Source: Caenorhabditis remanei | Lineage: Eukaryota; Nematoda; Chromadorea; Rhabditida; Rhabditidae | DNA length: 64,000 nt | Direction: 5' to 3' | NCBI RefSeq assembly: GCF_010183535.1 | Contig: NC_071328.1 | Span: forward strand, 9,114,001 to 9,178,000 | Shown here: piece after piece, positions 12,692 to 33,157 of the stretch | Position numbering within the stretch: the stretch's first letter is position 1 | How the letters are laid out: each line of letters opens with the position of its first letter | The notes under the pieces: generated by a model | Told to the model about the DNA's origin: nothing | The model's input: the letters and a program-made list of their open reading frames with translations, nothing else | Databases searched by the model: none | Program-made: the position numbers and the translations under genes

Positions 12692-13807
12692 TCATTCAGG
12701 CCAAACACAAAATAAAAAACATGATTGTATGTCATCGATACTTCGAATTGTACCTGATCCAATCGTGTTTTCTCGATGAATATCCCAACTCGGAGCAGTC
12801 AGTTTCATTTCTTTTCCAATACGGCTATTCACTGATTTTCTGAAAAGAAAGTGATTTCTATAAATGGCTGAAACTCGATTTCCAATAGACTCACATTCGA
12901 AACGCCCTCTCTGCAGTCACTTTCAGTGCATCCAATCCATCCAAAATCCTCTCAGTTATCCATATTTTTCCTTCCTCACTTCTAGTTTTCAGCACTTCCA
13001 ATTCTCTGTTCCATTCTCCAGTCATCCAGGATTTCAGAAATAAATTCAACTGAGAATCTTCGAAATTCGAATATCCCAAATCGATGAATCTGCAGTTCAT
13101 ATTCGAAACATGATCTATCGTCAAGAAGTTACTCAATTCCAATTTTAATTCCTCCATGTTAAACTTTATATTTTCTGGAGATATCTGCTTTGAAGTTGAT
13201 GGGAGAATTAGGGTTTTGTTGATTTGAACTGCTTCTAGAATCGTTTGAACATAAGGATCAGGAATGAAATAACCGATTCTCACATTCTGAATTTTCAATC
13301 CATCAACTAGATTTCTGATATCTTGAATCTCGAACATCTTCACAAAATCACGAATTGTCAGGTCATCCAGGAGCAAATTGAAAAGTTTAGCGATATGATC
13401 CATCCAATTTCTGATTCCAAAGTCATTCATTTGATAATTCTTTTCCATTGTTTTCACTCCCCATCCCGACCATTTCGTTACTTTCACAATTCCAGACGAC
13501 GGGATTCGATACGGGTTTTCTTTCAACTCATCGTAATAAAATGTCCAAATGATTTGAGATCTTCTCAATGTAATCCAAATTTGAAATTCTCCATCAATGA
13601 AAAATTGTAGTTTTCGAGGCTTCTTGATGACACGTTTGACGAGATATTGGGTCACTTTTGAGCATAATGATATATCAACTCTAAAAAATAGGCATTCAAG
13701 AAACTGAAATGTCGGAGAGAAACTCACAAATCAGCAGTACTAAAAAATCGAAGAACATGTAAAAGTGCCAGATGTGGTAGTCGTAACAACGGGAACGATT
13801 TTGACAT
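12692..13807 (-). CDS. F-box protein with F-box-associated C-terminal domain
   Basis: Three minus-strand exons. The first runs from ATG at 13807 and encodes MSKSFPLLRLPHLALLHVLRFF, then joins through a GTGAGT...TTTTAG intron to DLVDISLCSKVTQYLVK. This is a canonical F-box: FPLLRLPxxxLxxVLxxF followed by LxxxSLCSK. The long second exon carries the nematode F-box-associated region, with ITLRRSQIIWTFYY early and the LGYSNF/LFLKSWM segment late. The last exon adds about 50 residues (SRIGKEMKLTAPSWDIHREN...) to TGA at 12692. Such proteins are substrate receptors of SCF ubiquitin ligases, with the F-box binding a Skp1-related protein. The worm family is very large and rapidly evolving, so no substrate can be named. 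Confidence 0.85.
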
Positions 13808-14362
13808 CGAAATGGATTAAATGAAGAGAAAAGAGGGAGAGAGGAGGGGATTATTTAGAGAAAGCGGAAGCAGAGAGAAGCGTTCGGGAGGTCATTGGGG
13901 GGATGAATGAAACGGAAGAAGAAGATGGGGAAGAGCTCAGGAGGAGAGAGAGAGAGAGTACACATTCACTAATTATGAGGGAGAGTCTCTTTGGAGATTA
14001 AGAAAGAGAGCAACGGGAAGAAATGTAGATTAATTTCCTCTCTAGCTGAAGAATTCATTGGAAAATTCAAATCATGAACTCGAAAGTTGCAAATAAACGA
14101 TTCCATAACGGGAGTGATTATGAAGAAAGGTTACACAAACAGTTATTTGATATTCTACATGTTTCGGATCGGATCCGCTTCCGAATCAGAGCCGGCGAAA
14201 TGACAACAAGAGACTATTCGCCAGGTTCAGATATGAAAAGATGATTCTTCACTTCCAATTTCAGCCAAAGTTACTGAACTCTAATGAAAATTTAAAATAA
14301 GAAAAACGATTGATTCTCTCAAAGTCTTCATTGGAAACTAGTACAGTGAAATTCTCGAATTT
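13808..14362. other. Intergenic, with GA-rich tract
   Basis: This is the upstream region of the F-box gene and the 3' side of the next minus-strand gene. A (GA)n run lies at 13944-13959 inside a broader purine-rich stretch (13830-14015), a common promoter texture in worms. No gene is seen. Confidence 0.4.
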
Positions 14363-16392
14363 TTATTTTTTCGAACTCTTCGCAGTGAGCAAAGTGTGAC
14401 GCTCGCTGACAGTTGAACTAGTATCCTTGGTGTCCGCATTGGCATTTTCAATGATTTTTGTGTCCAGGAACATTCCCTAAAATCAAAATAAAATTGAAAG
14501 AAATCATTAATCGAGTGTCTCATTACCTGACAATCATCTTCTCTTTTCGTCTCTTCAAATGATTTGACATCACCTGGTCCAAGAATAATGCCCATTATGA
14601 ATCCACGATGACGACGACGGAAGTTTCCGACTGAAAAAGTGACAAATGATTATTTCAAAAATAAGACAACTCACAAGTGTCCTCTGGTCCATCATCAAAT
14701 GATTTATGTTTCGGATAAGAGAACAGAACACGGAACCAGTTGATTCCATTCTTTTGCTTCTCCGCTTCACTCTTCCATTCTGAAAATTTCAAATCTTATC
14801 TTGGAATAATAGGAAACTATTGTTACCATTGAATTTAGCAGTCCAAGTTTTTGGCAAGTATTGAGGAGAAACTAAGAATTCTTTCATCATTGCTGCTTTC
14901 AGCTAAAAACAAATCGGGTATTCATTTCTGACTACAAGAACACAAACCTTATCTCTCTTCTTCATAACTGCCTTTGTTTCCTCATCAACTGCACAATTAT
15001 TCTTCTGTAAATAATCGATAATCTTATCCAAAGCCGAATCCAAAACAGCCAGAACAGTTGCATCCAATTTCTGTTTTCCAGAGAAGAACTTGGCGAGAAC
15101 TTCATTTTCTTCAGGAGTCAAACACTTTTCGATTGCTGCATGTCGTTTCGCAACTTTCAGAAGACGTGGAGCCAACTTCAGAATTTCTTTTTCATCGACA
15201 TCTGACGTCATCTTTTCAAATTCATCGTCATCTAATTTCTCGAATGCATCCGGTTGATTTTCAGCGATTGGAGCAGAAAGTGTCTTCTTTGAAGCGTCGA
15301 CAATCGATGGATTCGAAGTAGTTGCAGATAATGGAACATTCTCTTTTTTGCTCTTCTCTTCTGAATCTTTTTTAGTTGATGAAGGATCAGGAACTGGTTG
15401 AATTAAAGTTAGAGGAGTTTGAGTTTCGATTGGAGTTGTCACTTCTGGAGATGGTTGGACAGGGATTACGGTAGTTTTTGGTGGTTCTTGTTGTACCGGA
15501 GCAACGACATCAACCTGAGAAGATAAAAGTTAGTTACTTGAAATCAAAACTGGCAAACTACTTTATTGACTTCAGCTTTCTCTCCGACCTTTTGTTCTGT
15601 TTCCTTGAACACTTCATCAGCTTTTTTCTCTTCCACTTTTTCTCCAATTTGTTGTTTCACAGTCTCCACAATTTCTTTCTTCTCTTCGATTGGCTTTTCT
15701 AGTTTTTCTTTACTCGAAACCATCGGTTTTCCTATTTCTTTTTTAGGAACATCAGGATCTGATGGTTTAGTTGATTTTTCTGAAAACAGCCAATATAAAT
15801 ATGAACATTTCTGTTTTCCTGAGACTTCCTACCAGCTGATTTTCTATTTTTCGAGCGACTAGTAGATTGATCAGTAGCTGAAGATGAAGAAGACGGAAGT
15901 GAACTGACAGCAACTCCTCCTTTCCCTTTTTCCTTCTTCACCTTCTTCTTCTGAGGACCAGAACTCATTGAGACGTCTGTTTTTGGGAGCTGCAAATTTC
16001 AATTCTTTATCGTGTTACTGCAATGATCAAAGGAATGAAGAGACCCCAAATGATCAAACCTTCTCATAATTCTTCTTCGCTTGCTTCTTATCTTTATTCC
16101 TTCTTCCTCCAGTTCTTTTTTTCGAATTCTTCCAAATAGTCGGTTTCTCTGGAAGAACAAAAACCATTGGCTGAAAAGGTCCTTCACATTTCTCAAGAAT
16201 GGTAGGTGTCTCATCTGGATCATCAGCTTTCACAAATATTCCTTTCTTTCTCATTTCAGCTCTTTTTGCTAGTTTTCTCTCTTCTGGAGTCAGCGTTTTC
16301 TTCTTTTCTTCCGGTTTATTTTTCAGAAATTGTTTGTATTGATCCTGTACAACACCAGCCGTCACTTTCTTTCCGAGATTTGATCCGAGCAT
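14363..16392 (-). CDS. Lys/Glu-rich protein, distant relative of the local NKMxWKIDV family
   Basis: Starts at ATG 16392 (MLGSNLGKKVTAGVV) and reads through several short introns to TAA at 14363. The N-terminus is basic (KKKTLTPEERKLAKRAEMRKKG). A long low-complexity middle rich in Lys, Glu, Ser and Pro follows. The C-terminal half contains an ordered-looking helical block with APRLLKVAKRHAAIEK, a central FFSGKQ and a final LQKNN. This block aligns, without gaps by eye, with the ARVLQLVKMEALISK...FCRSGDQ...VVQKNE block of the family at 35-47 kb. A later TWTAKFNEW echoes the DxTWxxM of that family. No enzyme motif, signal peptide or membrane segment is seen. Function unknown. Confidence 0.75.
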
Positions 16393-16700
16393 TTTTCAAT
16401 TGTTCAATTTGAGCAATTTTAAAGCCAAGAGGAACGAATAACTAGTATTTTCGAATAGATTGGGAATGAGATTTTTCTTTTTTAATTTAGGATGCAGTGG
16501 AAAGAGTAAAAGTTACAATTTCACGCCTTTATTTACTTTTCTTTATTCGTAAATCTCTAAAAATCACACTAAATTATTTGGGATCACAAGGGAACAAATA
16601 CACAAAAACGGACGGAAGGGAAACAAAATATACAGATCGTAAAGTGGGAAAACAATGGAAACCCGAATAAAACTAAGGACAACTTTGATAAAAATACAAA
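16393..16700. other. Intergenic gap between two minus-strand genes
   Basis: About 300 bases hold the promoter side of the 14.4-16.4 kb gene and the 3' UTR of pecanex. It is T-rich with nothing else recognisable. Confidence 0.4.
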
Positions 16701-27253
<10,553 letters not shown>

Positions 27254-28441
27254 CGTGGCGGTCGAATCGAGGAGCTTTCAGCCGTCAATCGCTCTTTTTC
27301 TCCGGTTTTACTCTGAAAATCGATATTCTGGTTGTTTGTAATCTTGTTTTGGAGTTCGGAAGATATTAGATAGTTCTGTGGAGAACGGAAAAAACTTCAA
27401 AAATCGATGGGCAGTGAGGAAAAGCGTGTGCTCTTGCCTGGAGGCGTCAATGCTGAAAGAGCACAACAAGGATACGACAATTGCCGCAAACACTTTCACG
27501 CACTCTTGCGGTCGCTTCCCGAGGTTTTTCACACCCGCATTCTCTTCTTTTTTATTTAATGAAAAAGTGGGCTCAACATTTCGAAAAAAGTTCATGGGGG
27601 GAGTGAAGACGTAACAAGTTTCGAATCGATTTGTTTCCTTTCTAAAAAACAAATTCGGTAAGATAACGAACGAGCAGAAGAGAAACATGCGAAACAGAAG
27701 AAGAAGAATGGATTGGGAAAGAAATAAGAACTGGTTCACAATTATTCGAGACCATCTGATACAATTTTTGAGTGAAGAATAATTCAAATAGTGAAACTGG
27801 TTTGGTAATTTGTTTGGGAACGAAGTATAACAGTGAACCAAGCAATGAAGTTAACAGTAGGAATCCCTTTGATACAAACTGACTGGTGATCCTAATCAGG
27901 GATGTTAGTTATTTTCGGGAATTGCTAAAATATTGGAAACTCGATTTTATAAAATCTTCAAACAAAATACATAAATATGCAGCGAAAGCTAATTCATTGA
28001 TTTTCATTTTGCAACAATCACCAAAATATTTGAAATTGTAGATATTTTGGAACCAATCTTTACCAAAAAAATTTCTCGGAAAACGGAAATTTCCGAAAAT
28101 TCGAAAAGAAAATTTCCGAAAATTCGAAAAGAAAATTTCCGAAAATTCGAAAAGAAAATCTACGAAAATTCGAAAAGAAAATTTACGAAAATTCGAAAAG
28201 AAAATTTCCGAGGGAAGAAAATTCCAAAAAACCGAAAAAATTCCTCAAGCCAGCAGGAACCAGATCTAGCGACAATTTTAAAATTTCTTTGGAATGTGAG
28301 GAGACAAAATAATAAGACAACAATAAATACAAAACTTTTCATTCCTTCAACTCAAAACATCAAAAGATGCAAGAGACCAAACATTCAAAAACACCATCAG
28401 CGACTTCGGTTTCGTGGAAATAAAGCAGATGTCAAATGAAA
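27254..28441. other. Intergenic: pecanex promoter side and sulfurtransferase 3' side, with a tandem repeat
   Basis: The first few hundred bases lie upstream of the pecanex start. Both long open frames at 27.3-27.85 kb lack splice partners and recognisable domains, so I do not call them genes. A 23-bp tandem repeat occupies 28095-28209 (separate entry). Confidence 0.4.
28095..28209. repeat. 23-bp tandem minisatellite, five units
   Basis: The unit GAAAATTCGAAAAGAAAATTTCC begins at 28095, 28118, 28141, 28164 and 28187, with partial copies on either side. Units four and five differ by one or two bases. The unit itself contains the self-complementary GAAAATTC/GAAAATTTC type sequence. Confidence 0.95.
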
Positions 28442-29502
28442 TCATCCTTTGGTGTTGAGATGTTGTGGTGCCTTGTGAGCCAACTCGTGAACTCCTCCGT
28501 TGAACAATTTGGCGACGATTCCGGAACGGGCAGCTGCGAGCCAGACGGCAGAAGCAGAAACTCCGATTCCACATCCAATTACGACAGTGTCTCCGACTTT
28601 GATTCCCTTGGCGGCGAATGCTGAAAATTTGAATTTGTTCGCTTAATCAATTATTAGAAGTGAACAAACCTTGATCACAGTCGGTCTTCTTCTTGAATCC
28701 CTTGGCTCCACAGACCTCTCCGATTGGGAAATGAATTGCATCCTTGCAACGAACACCCTCAGCCTTTGAGTCTGGGTATCCGATTGGAACTTTTCCGATG
28801 AATTCTTCCTTGCTACGGGCATCCAAATACTTGATACTGGCCAAGTTATCGAATGGAACATCTCCCATCTTAGCGAGGATGCTGTTATCAACTGATTTGG
28901 ATTCGAAGTTTCCACTGGAGATCATGCTTTCTCCAGATTGAACGACTCCTTGTGCAAGCTTGAAAGCTTCAAGTCCACCATTGAGAACAGACACTTGGGT
29001 GTATCCGTAGTACTGTAAAACAAGAGAATTTGTTCGAAGACTCACTCTAAAACTCACTCTAAAGGTCCAGTAGGCACGAGAAGCAGCAGCCATACCACCG
29101 TCTTTTCCACGTCCGTAAAGAATGAGATGATCTCCATTGAAAACTCCCAAACGTTTGATGTAAGCGGAGAATTCTTCCGGTGTGTAAAGACCGAAACGCT
29201 CATCTTCTGTTGGATAGTAGGCAATGTCGAAGTTGAAATGGGCGGCTCCGTTGATGTGCTCGGCCAGGTATTCTGGATTCTTCAACTCGTTCATTCCAAC
29301 TCCGAACTTGTTGTAGTACTTGGATTTGTACTCAGCAATGTCGGCTTTTGGCTTGAACGTCCAGGAGCAATCGAGGATGCGGACATTCTGAAATTAAGAA
29401 GAGTTTCATACACCAGAAGCTTCAAAGCAAACGAAAAAGAAGGCAACTCACTCCGAAGTTTTGCACCACCCACTTGGGTTCGACGATCATTTCGACAGCC
29501 AT
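28442..29502 (-). CDS. Two-domain rhodanese / 3-mercaptopyruvate sulfurtransferase
   Basis: Starts at ATG 29502 (MAVEMIVEPKWVVQNFG) and continues with NVRILDCSWTF, the conserved opening of the first rhodanese domain. HINGAAHFNFD and LILYGRGKDGGMAAASRAYW follow. The second domain has KYLDARSKEEFIGK, KDAIHFPIGEV and, after the last intron, VVIGCGVSVSASAVWLAARSG, where the Cys is the persulfide-forming catalytic residue. It ends at TGA 28442. Members transfer sulfur from 3-mercaptopyruvate or thiosulfate to acceptors and feed H2S and thiol metabolism. The CG(x)5 active loop is closer to mercaptopyruvate sulfurtransferase than to thiosulfate rhodanese (CRKGVT). Worms have several such paralogues, and I cannot assign which this is. 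No mitochondrial presequence is evident. Confidence 0.9.
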
Positions 29503-30388
29503 GGCTCTTCTTTTTTGAGTTGGTTGAAAATCGCTGGTTGGGAAACGATGAACTGATTGATTCGAGCAAAATCCCGACTATTTACGCTAGTCTTATCAGT
29601 TTGACACGATCTCAGAGGTCATCGAAACGTGGATTGTCACGCTGAAAAAAAATATAAAAATATGAAACTGATTATTTTGAAGTTTTAGGAAAACAAAGGG
29701 GAGGTGTGCTTTCGGCGCGTTTTACGAAAGTTACTCTAATTTTTCATCATGTCAGCTACCGTAAGCTACCACGTTTTTTTCAGCAGACCTACTGTACTTT
29801 GACCCATCTCACTGTTCAGGACTTCCATTTTTCAAATTTCAAAAACAGATAAATGTTTTTAATTCAGAAGCCCTTATTCCTGGTGCACTCTAGACGCGTT
29901 TTTTGGTAGTTTGTTCTGTGACGAGGAAGATCTAACAAAAATATGCTTGTTCAGATCATTTTCTTAATGTTTTTCTTCTGTTAACGTATCTCTATCCGCT
30001 TCGATGGACTCCTCCAGCTATGATACCTCGGATAATTCAATCTGTTCGTTCATAAGTTTCAAAAATTATTCTTTTTCATATCTTTTAAATTCTCGGTTCT
30101 CACGGGAATCTCTAAGTCTCGTTCCTCTCGAATGTTTCCTCATATTTTCTACATCTCTTCATCCTTCACCTCCTTCTTCTTCTTCCTCTTCTTCTTCTAA
30201 TACCGTTCTTCTTCTTCTTCTTTTTGTATTGGTCTCTCCATTTCGGAATATAACAAGGTCGTGTTCTTCCCTTCTTTTCATCCGTCTCTCACTCTCTTGT
30301 GTGTCAGAAATATACATATATCCTCCTGTCTTTGTATTATAATAGGTGGTTGTCCACTCCACTCATTCCCTTATTCTTGACCCTTGCT
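29503..30388. promoter_or_regulatory. Divergent intergenic region between the sulfurtransferase and fkb-5
   Basis: About 890 bases hold the 5' flanks of two divergent genes. A TTC/CTT-rich pyrimidine tract lies at about 30165-30225. GGCGCG lies at 29714-29719. No gene is recognised. Promoter roles are inferred from position. Confidence 0.4.
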
Positions 30389-32904
30389 ATGACGAGGTCT
30401 CTACTCATTTTCGTAGTACTTCTTCTTTCTTCACAAGGTAAATCAAAAAGTTTTATTGATTTAATAAAGAAAGAAATTGAACGTTTCCAGTATACTGTGG
30501 CCTCAACAATGGAGCATCTTCGAAAGATGTTGGAGGTAGAAAACGACAGAGCGGGGGAATCGATGAAAACATTCCAGTAATTGAGATTCGCGGGGAAGGA
30601 GCACCGATGAGTTCTGCTCAAATTAGGCATCTAGAAGAGATGGATAATGGTGGGCCACTGGATATCAAGGTATTTAATTAGAGGAACTTCCGAGAGATAA
30701 TCAATTGTTCTGGACTCTTCCAAAATGCTTTTTTCAGATCGAAAAGACATTTGTTCCAGCCAAATGCACAAATCAAGCTAAACGGTTAGACTTCATCACT
30801 TTCCATTACAAGGTAACTTCATCCGAGCTCTTTGAATTCTTACACTCTTCCTTTCAGGTATTCACTGAAGACAACAAGAAAGTCTACCAAACATATGGCA
30901 CGGGACCAGTCACTATTCAACTTGGAACTGGAATGATTATGCCTGGATTGGATAAAGTGAGTGTGCTCTGGATCTTAATCTTCTTCCTACTAATGGAATA
31001 GTTCTGTGTGTGTGTCCGTCCGACGCTCCTCCCTAAATAACGTTTTTCTCTTTGAACCGTTTCAAAAGATGTCTAGGGGTATACCCATGAACCTCCGAGC
31101 GCTTCAATTTTTTGGACCCCGGGTGTCGGATTACTGTAGGATTACTGTAGCTACCGTAACCAAAAAAATGAAAAACTGTTCCAAACAGAACGAGAGGAGA
31201 CCAGACTGGGGTGGTAACGACCTTGACCCCTTAGTATGACACCCAAAAAAAATTGGGCCGGTTACTGTAGGATTACGGTAGTTACAGAATTTTGAGCATT
31301 AACAGTCAAACCTGAATATCTTGGAAAGTTCAGATCCCCACTGATCGAGTACGTTGATAAATTTGTTAACTCTGTAGTCCCGTACTTTTCCTTGGGACAC
31401 TCTGCAGATTTTCTACTGCCATAGCCCTAAAGGGGTACTGTAGCTACAGTAACCCAAAAATTGGAAAAGCAGGTTCAAACTTAAAATACGGGGCCCATAC
31501 TTTGGTAGTGACACCCTGGGCACCTTAAGACAGTACTCCAAAAATTTTAAGCCAGTTTGGCCACAAGATCCAGAAAATCCCAGAAGTTTCCAGAATGTTC
31601 CAGAAACATCTAGAAAAATAGATTTGGAAACTTCCAGATAGTTTTAGAAATTTATACACACTTCCAGAAAAATATCAAACTTTTCCGGATCCTTCTAGAA
31701 ACTTCCAGAAAATTCCAAAAGTTTCCAGAAACTTCGGAACGTTCTAGATTTTTCCAGAACTTCCTAGACACTTCCGAAAAAATTTTCGGTCAAATATCTA
31801 AATATCGAAAAGCGTGAGAAAAACGCGGCGAAGCCGCTCCAGCTCTGCTGGTTACTTCTAATAACGTAAAATGTGTTTATTACTGTGCCCGATGGTGAAC
31901 CGGTTATCGGTGTTTTCCATCGGAACATAGCTATTCTTGACTGGTAACCTACTTTTGTTGATTCTCAAGGAGAACAACAAAATGATTGATTGGATAATTA
32001 GTAGATTTTCCCACTGGGAAAATGAAATTTTTGTTATGGAAGTCTCTTTTCAAATCTGAAACTGGAATAGTGAACTTTCGAAGACTTTTACTTGATGAAC
32101 TGCTGAAAATAAATTTAAAATGAGGTCTCATATATTAAAAAAAAGTTATAAATCAATTAATATTCTCTATTTTCAGGGTCTGAAAGGAATGTGTCCAGAA
32201 GAACTTCGTAAAATCCGTGTTCCGTATCGAATGAGCCGAAAAAGCAAGAGTAAAGTTTGGAAACATATTCCAAATGACGAGAATTGGCTGATTTTCAACA
32301 TTGAAATGATTGAAATTAAACCGTATTCTCCGGAAATTCAATTCAAGTTCCTTGATTTGAATGAAAACGGAAAACTGACAAATCAAGAAGTTCAAGATTT
32401 CCAGAAGAAAATGAAAAAAGAATTCGGAAAAACGTGGAAAAATGAGAACATTGATAATGTATCGGCAGCTGCATACTACATTAAGTTGGTTTCGTTACCT
32501 GAAAACACTTTTAAATGTCTCATTTTCAGATATTTTGATGTGAATGGAGACGGAGATGTAACTGAAAAAGAATGGTTGAAAATAATGGAAAGAGATCTAA
32601 AATTGATAAATGATAGCAAAACGAAAGAAAAAGGAAGAAAAAGAGATCCAGGAATCGGATGGATTCTCGATTTCAACAACGACGGAATTGTTTCTTACAA
32701 GGTTTGTTTCTCGTTTTTGTCTATAAATGTTTAGAAACTCCACAAGAACTTCTCTGTATTCTGAAAAACTGGTAGTGATCTTGTTCGGAAAGACAAAGCA
32801 ATTATGTTCAAATCTGTGTTTATTTCCAGGAGAACGACGAAGCCGATGAAAGATTTGAATCGGGTCCGACACTTTTGCCGACAGAATCGAAGGATGAACT
32901 TTAA
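30389..32904 (+). CDS. fkb-5: ER-resident FKBP-type peptidyl-prolyl isomerase with EF-hands and KDEL
   Basis: The ATG at 30389 begins a signal peptide (MTRSLLIFVVLLLSSQVYC). An FKBP domain follows: FITFHYKVF, GPVTIQLGTGMIMPGLDKGLKGM, and LIFNIEMIEI as the last strand. EF-hand-like loops come next, DLNENGKLT, DVNGDGDVTEKEW and DFNNDGIVSYKE. The protein ends SKDEL, the ER retrieval signal, at 32904. This is the FKBP7/9/14 type that acts on prolines of secretory proteins such as collagens. By comparison with FKBP12, the residues corresponding to Asp37, Trp59 and Tyr82 are not obvious here, so isomerase activity may be weak. The intron from 30957 to 32176 is unusually long and holds transposon-derived repeats. 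The symbol is from memory of the C. elegans FKBP set. Confidence 0.88.
31130..31864. mobile_element. Helitron-like fragment with heat-shock-element palindromes in an fkb-5 intron
   Basis: The region contains TACTGTAG/TACCGTAACC repeats (31130-31460). A dense array of TTCCAGAA and TTCTAGAA palindromes follows at 31568-31790. After it come two consecutive small hairpins (GCGGC-gaa-GCCGC at 31825-31837 and CCAGC-tct-GCTGG at 31839-31851). The sequence then reads TTACTTCTAA followed by T. A hairpin followed closely by CTRR next to a host T is the Helitron 3' signature. I could not place the 5' TC end, so the left boundary is approximate and the class assignment is tentative. Confidence 0.5.
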
Positions 32905-33157
32905 AAAGTATATTTTTTCTGTTTTCTCATGACTTTCTTGTTGACTTACTGTAATGAAGTTTTTATAAGTGAGTCTTTCTTTTCAGACACGCAAAGAAAA
33001 GTGAGTAAAATAATCACAAAAATTCCTTTTAAAACCGTGACATTCTCGTTTTCATTATTGTTTATTCCACGTGTTTCGTAGTTGAACTGTTTCTTTTTCC
33101 CCACGAGTCTAAATATTTTTCCGTAAATCCAGTCAATACCTATATCTCTTAGTCAAT

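Noticed and set aside
27308..27845. Two overlapping long minus-strand open frames (about 177 and 67 codons)
   Set aside because: Low-complexity Phe/Leu/Ser composition, no splice partners, no recognisable domain; they lie in the pecanex upstream flank and look like random open sequence.
28087..28213. CRISPR-like array of 23-bp repeats
   Set aside because: The repeats are directly adjacent with no spacers, and the genome is eukaryotic; it is a minisatellite.
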